NCBI GenBank assembly: GCA_017469325.1
Contig: JAFUGO010000103.1
Span: 1 to 5,363 of the forward strand
Source of the DNA: Mogibacterium sp.
Lineage (GTDB): Bacteria > Bacillota_A > Clostridia > Peptostreptococcales > Anaerovoracaceae
Direction of reading: 5' to 3'
Length of the DNA: 5,363 nucleotides
Shown here: one piece after another, positions 5,303 through 5,363 of the stretch
Layout: each line of letters opens with the position of its first letter
How positions within the stretch are numbered: position 1 is the first letter of the stretch
Translations under genes and position numbers: made by a program
Notes under the pieces: model-generated
Database searches by the model: none
What the model saw: only the letters and a program-made list of their open reading frames with translations
What the model was told of the DNA's origin: nothing

Positions 5303-5363
5303 TCTCCGAGTTCTTTGAGCGCAGCCTCGAGCGCCTCTTCTCCTTCCGCTTCTATGTCAGGCA
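5299..5363 (-). CDS. Unidentified gene, C-terminal 20 codons only
   Basis: An open frame enters from the right edge and ends with TGA at 5301-5299. The 20 visible residues run PDIEAEGEEALEAALKELGD, an acidic and probably helical tail. This is too little to assign a family. Evidence that it is real is the 4-nt TTGA overlap with the transferase start, the same junction type as between the lipid kinase and carboxypeptidase genes, and the shared strand. Acidic tails occur in many proteins, including RecA, so adjacency to recX two genes on is not enough to name it. Confidence 0.55.
   Translation of the reverse strand, partial: PDIEAEGEEALEAALKELGD

Noticed and set aside
1..5363. CRISPR array, riboswitch, insertion sequence ends, defence or toxin-antitoxin genes
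   Set aside because: I saw no regularly spaced repeats, no long leader with aptamer-like structure, no transposase apart from the integrase fragment, and no defence-type gene. Both long intervals and small gaps are accounted for.

Overview
The window looks like chromosomal DNA of a Gram-positive anaerobe of the Clostridia (Bacillota). The grounds are the gene families (a clostridial-type TcdA, a COG1768-type phosphoesterase, a DacF-like carboxypeptidase with a C-terminal membrane helix), the purine-rich ribosome binding sites and the tightly packed operon. I cannot place it below class. Base composition is moderately GC-rich across the operon and visibly more AT-rich at the far left.

Left end (1-416): the last 85 codons of a tyrosine recombinase/integrase run rightwards and stop at 260. 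Next come a short AT-rich spacer with a 10-bp direct repeat, and then a leftward Rho-independent terminator (380-413). Integrase genes next to tRNA genes often mark the edge of an integrated element. That reading is plausible here, but the rest of the element and its attachment sites are outside the window.

tRNA (417-508, minus): a complete tRNA-Ser(CGA) with a long variable arm and encoded CCA. Its own extended -10 promoter overlaps the end of the upstream carboxypeptidase gene.

Operon (532-5363, all minus, read right to left): the C-terminal tail of an unidentified gene, an Sfp-type phosphopantetheinyl transferase, recX, tcdA, a metallophosphoesterase, a DagK/YegS-type lipid kinase and a D-Ala-D-Ala carboxypeptidase. 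Junctions are 4-nt overlaps (TTGA twice, ATGA once), a zero-base junction, and gaps of 13 and 17 nt, so co-transcription and translational coupling are very likely. The products are housekeeping functions: carrier-protein activation, RecA modulation, tRNA A37 modification, lipid phosphorylation and peptidoglycan trimming. They do not form one pathway. The operon promoter lies beyond the right edge. No terminator separates the last protein gene from the tRNA, so operon read-through into the tRNA is expected in addition to its own promoter.

I found no convincing evidence of a novel multi-gene system. The points most worth a second look are the tRNA promoter inside a coding end, the integrase/tRNA boundary with its direct repeat, the substituted motif residues of the phosphopantetheinyl transferase, and its unusual start site.
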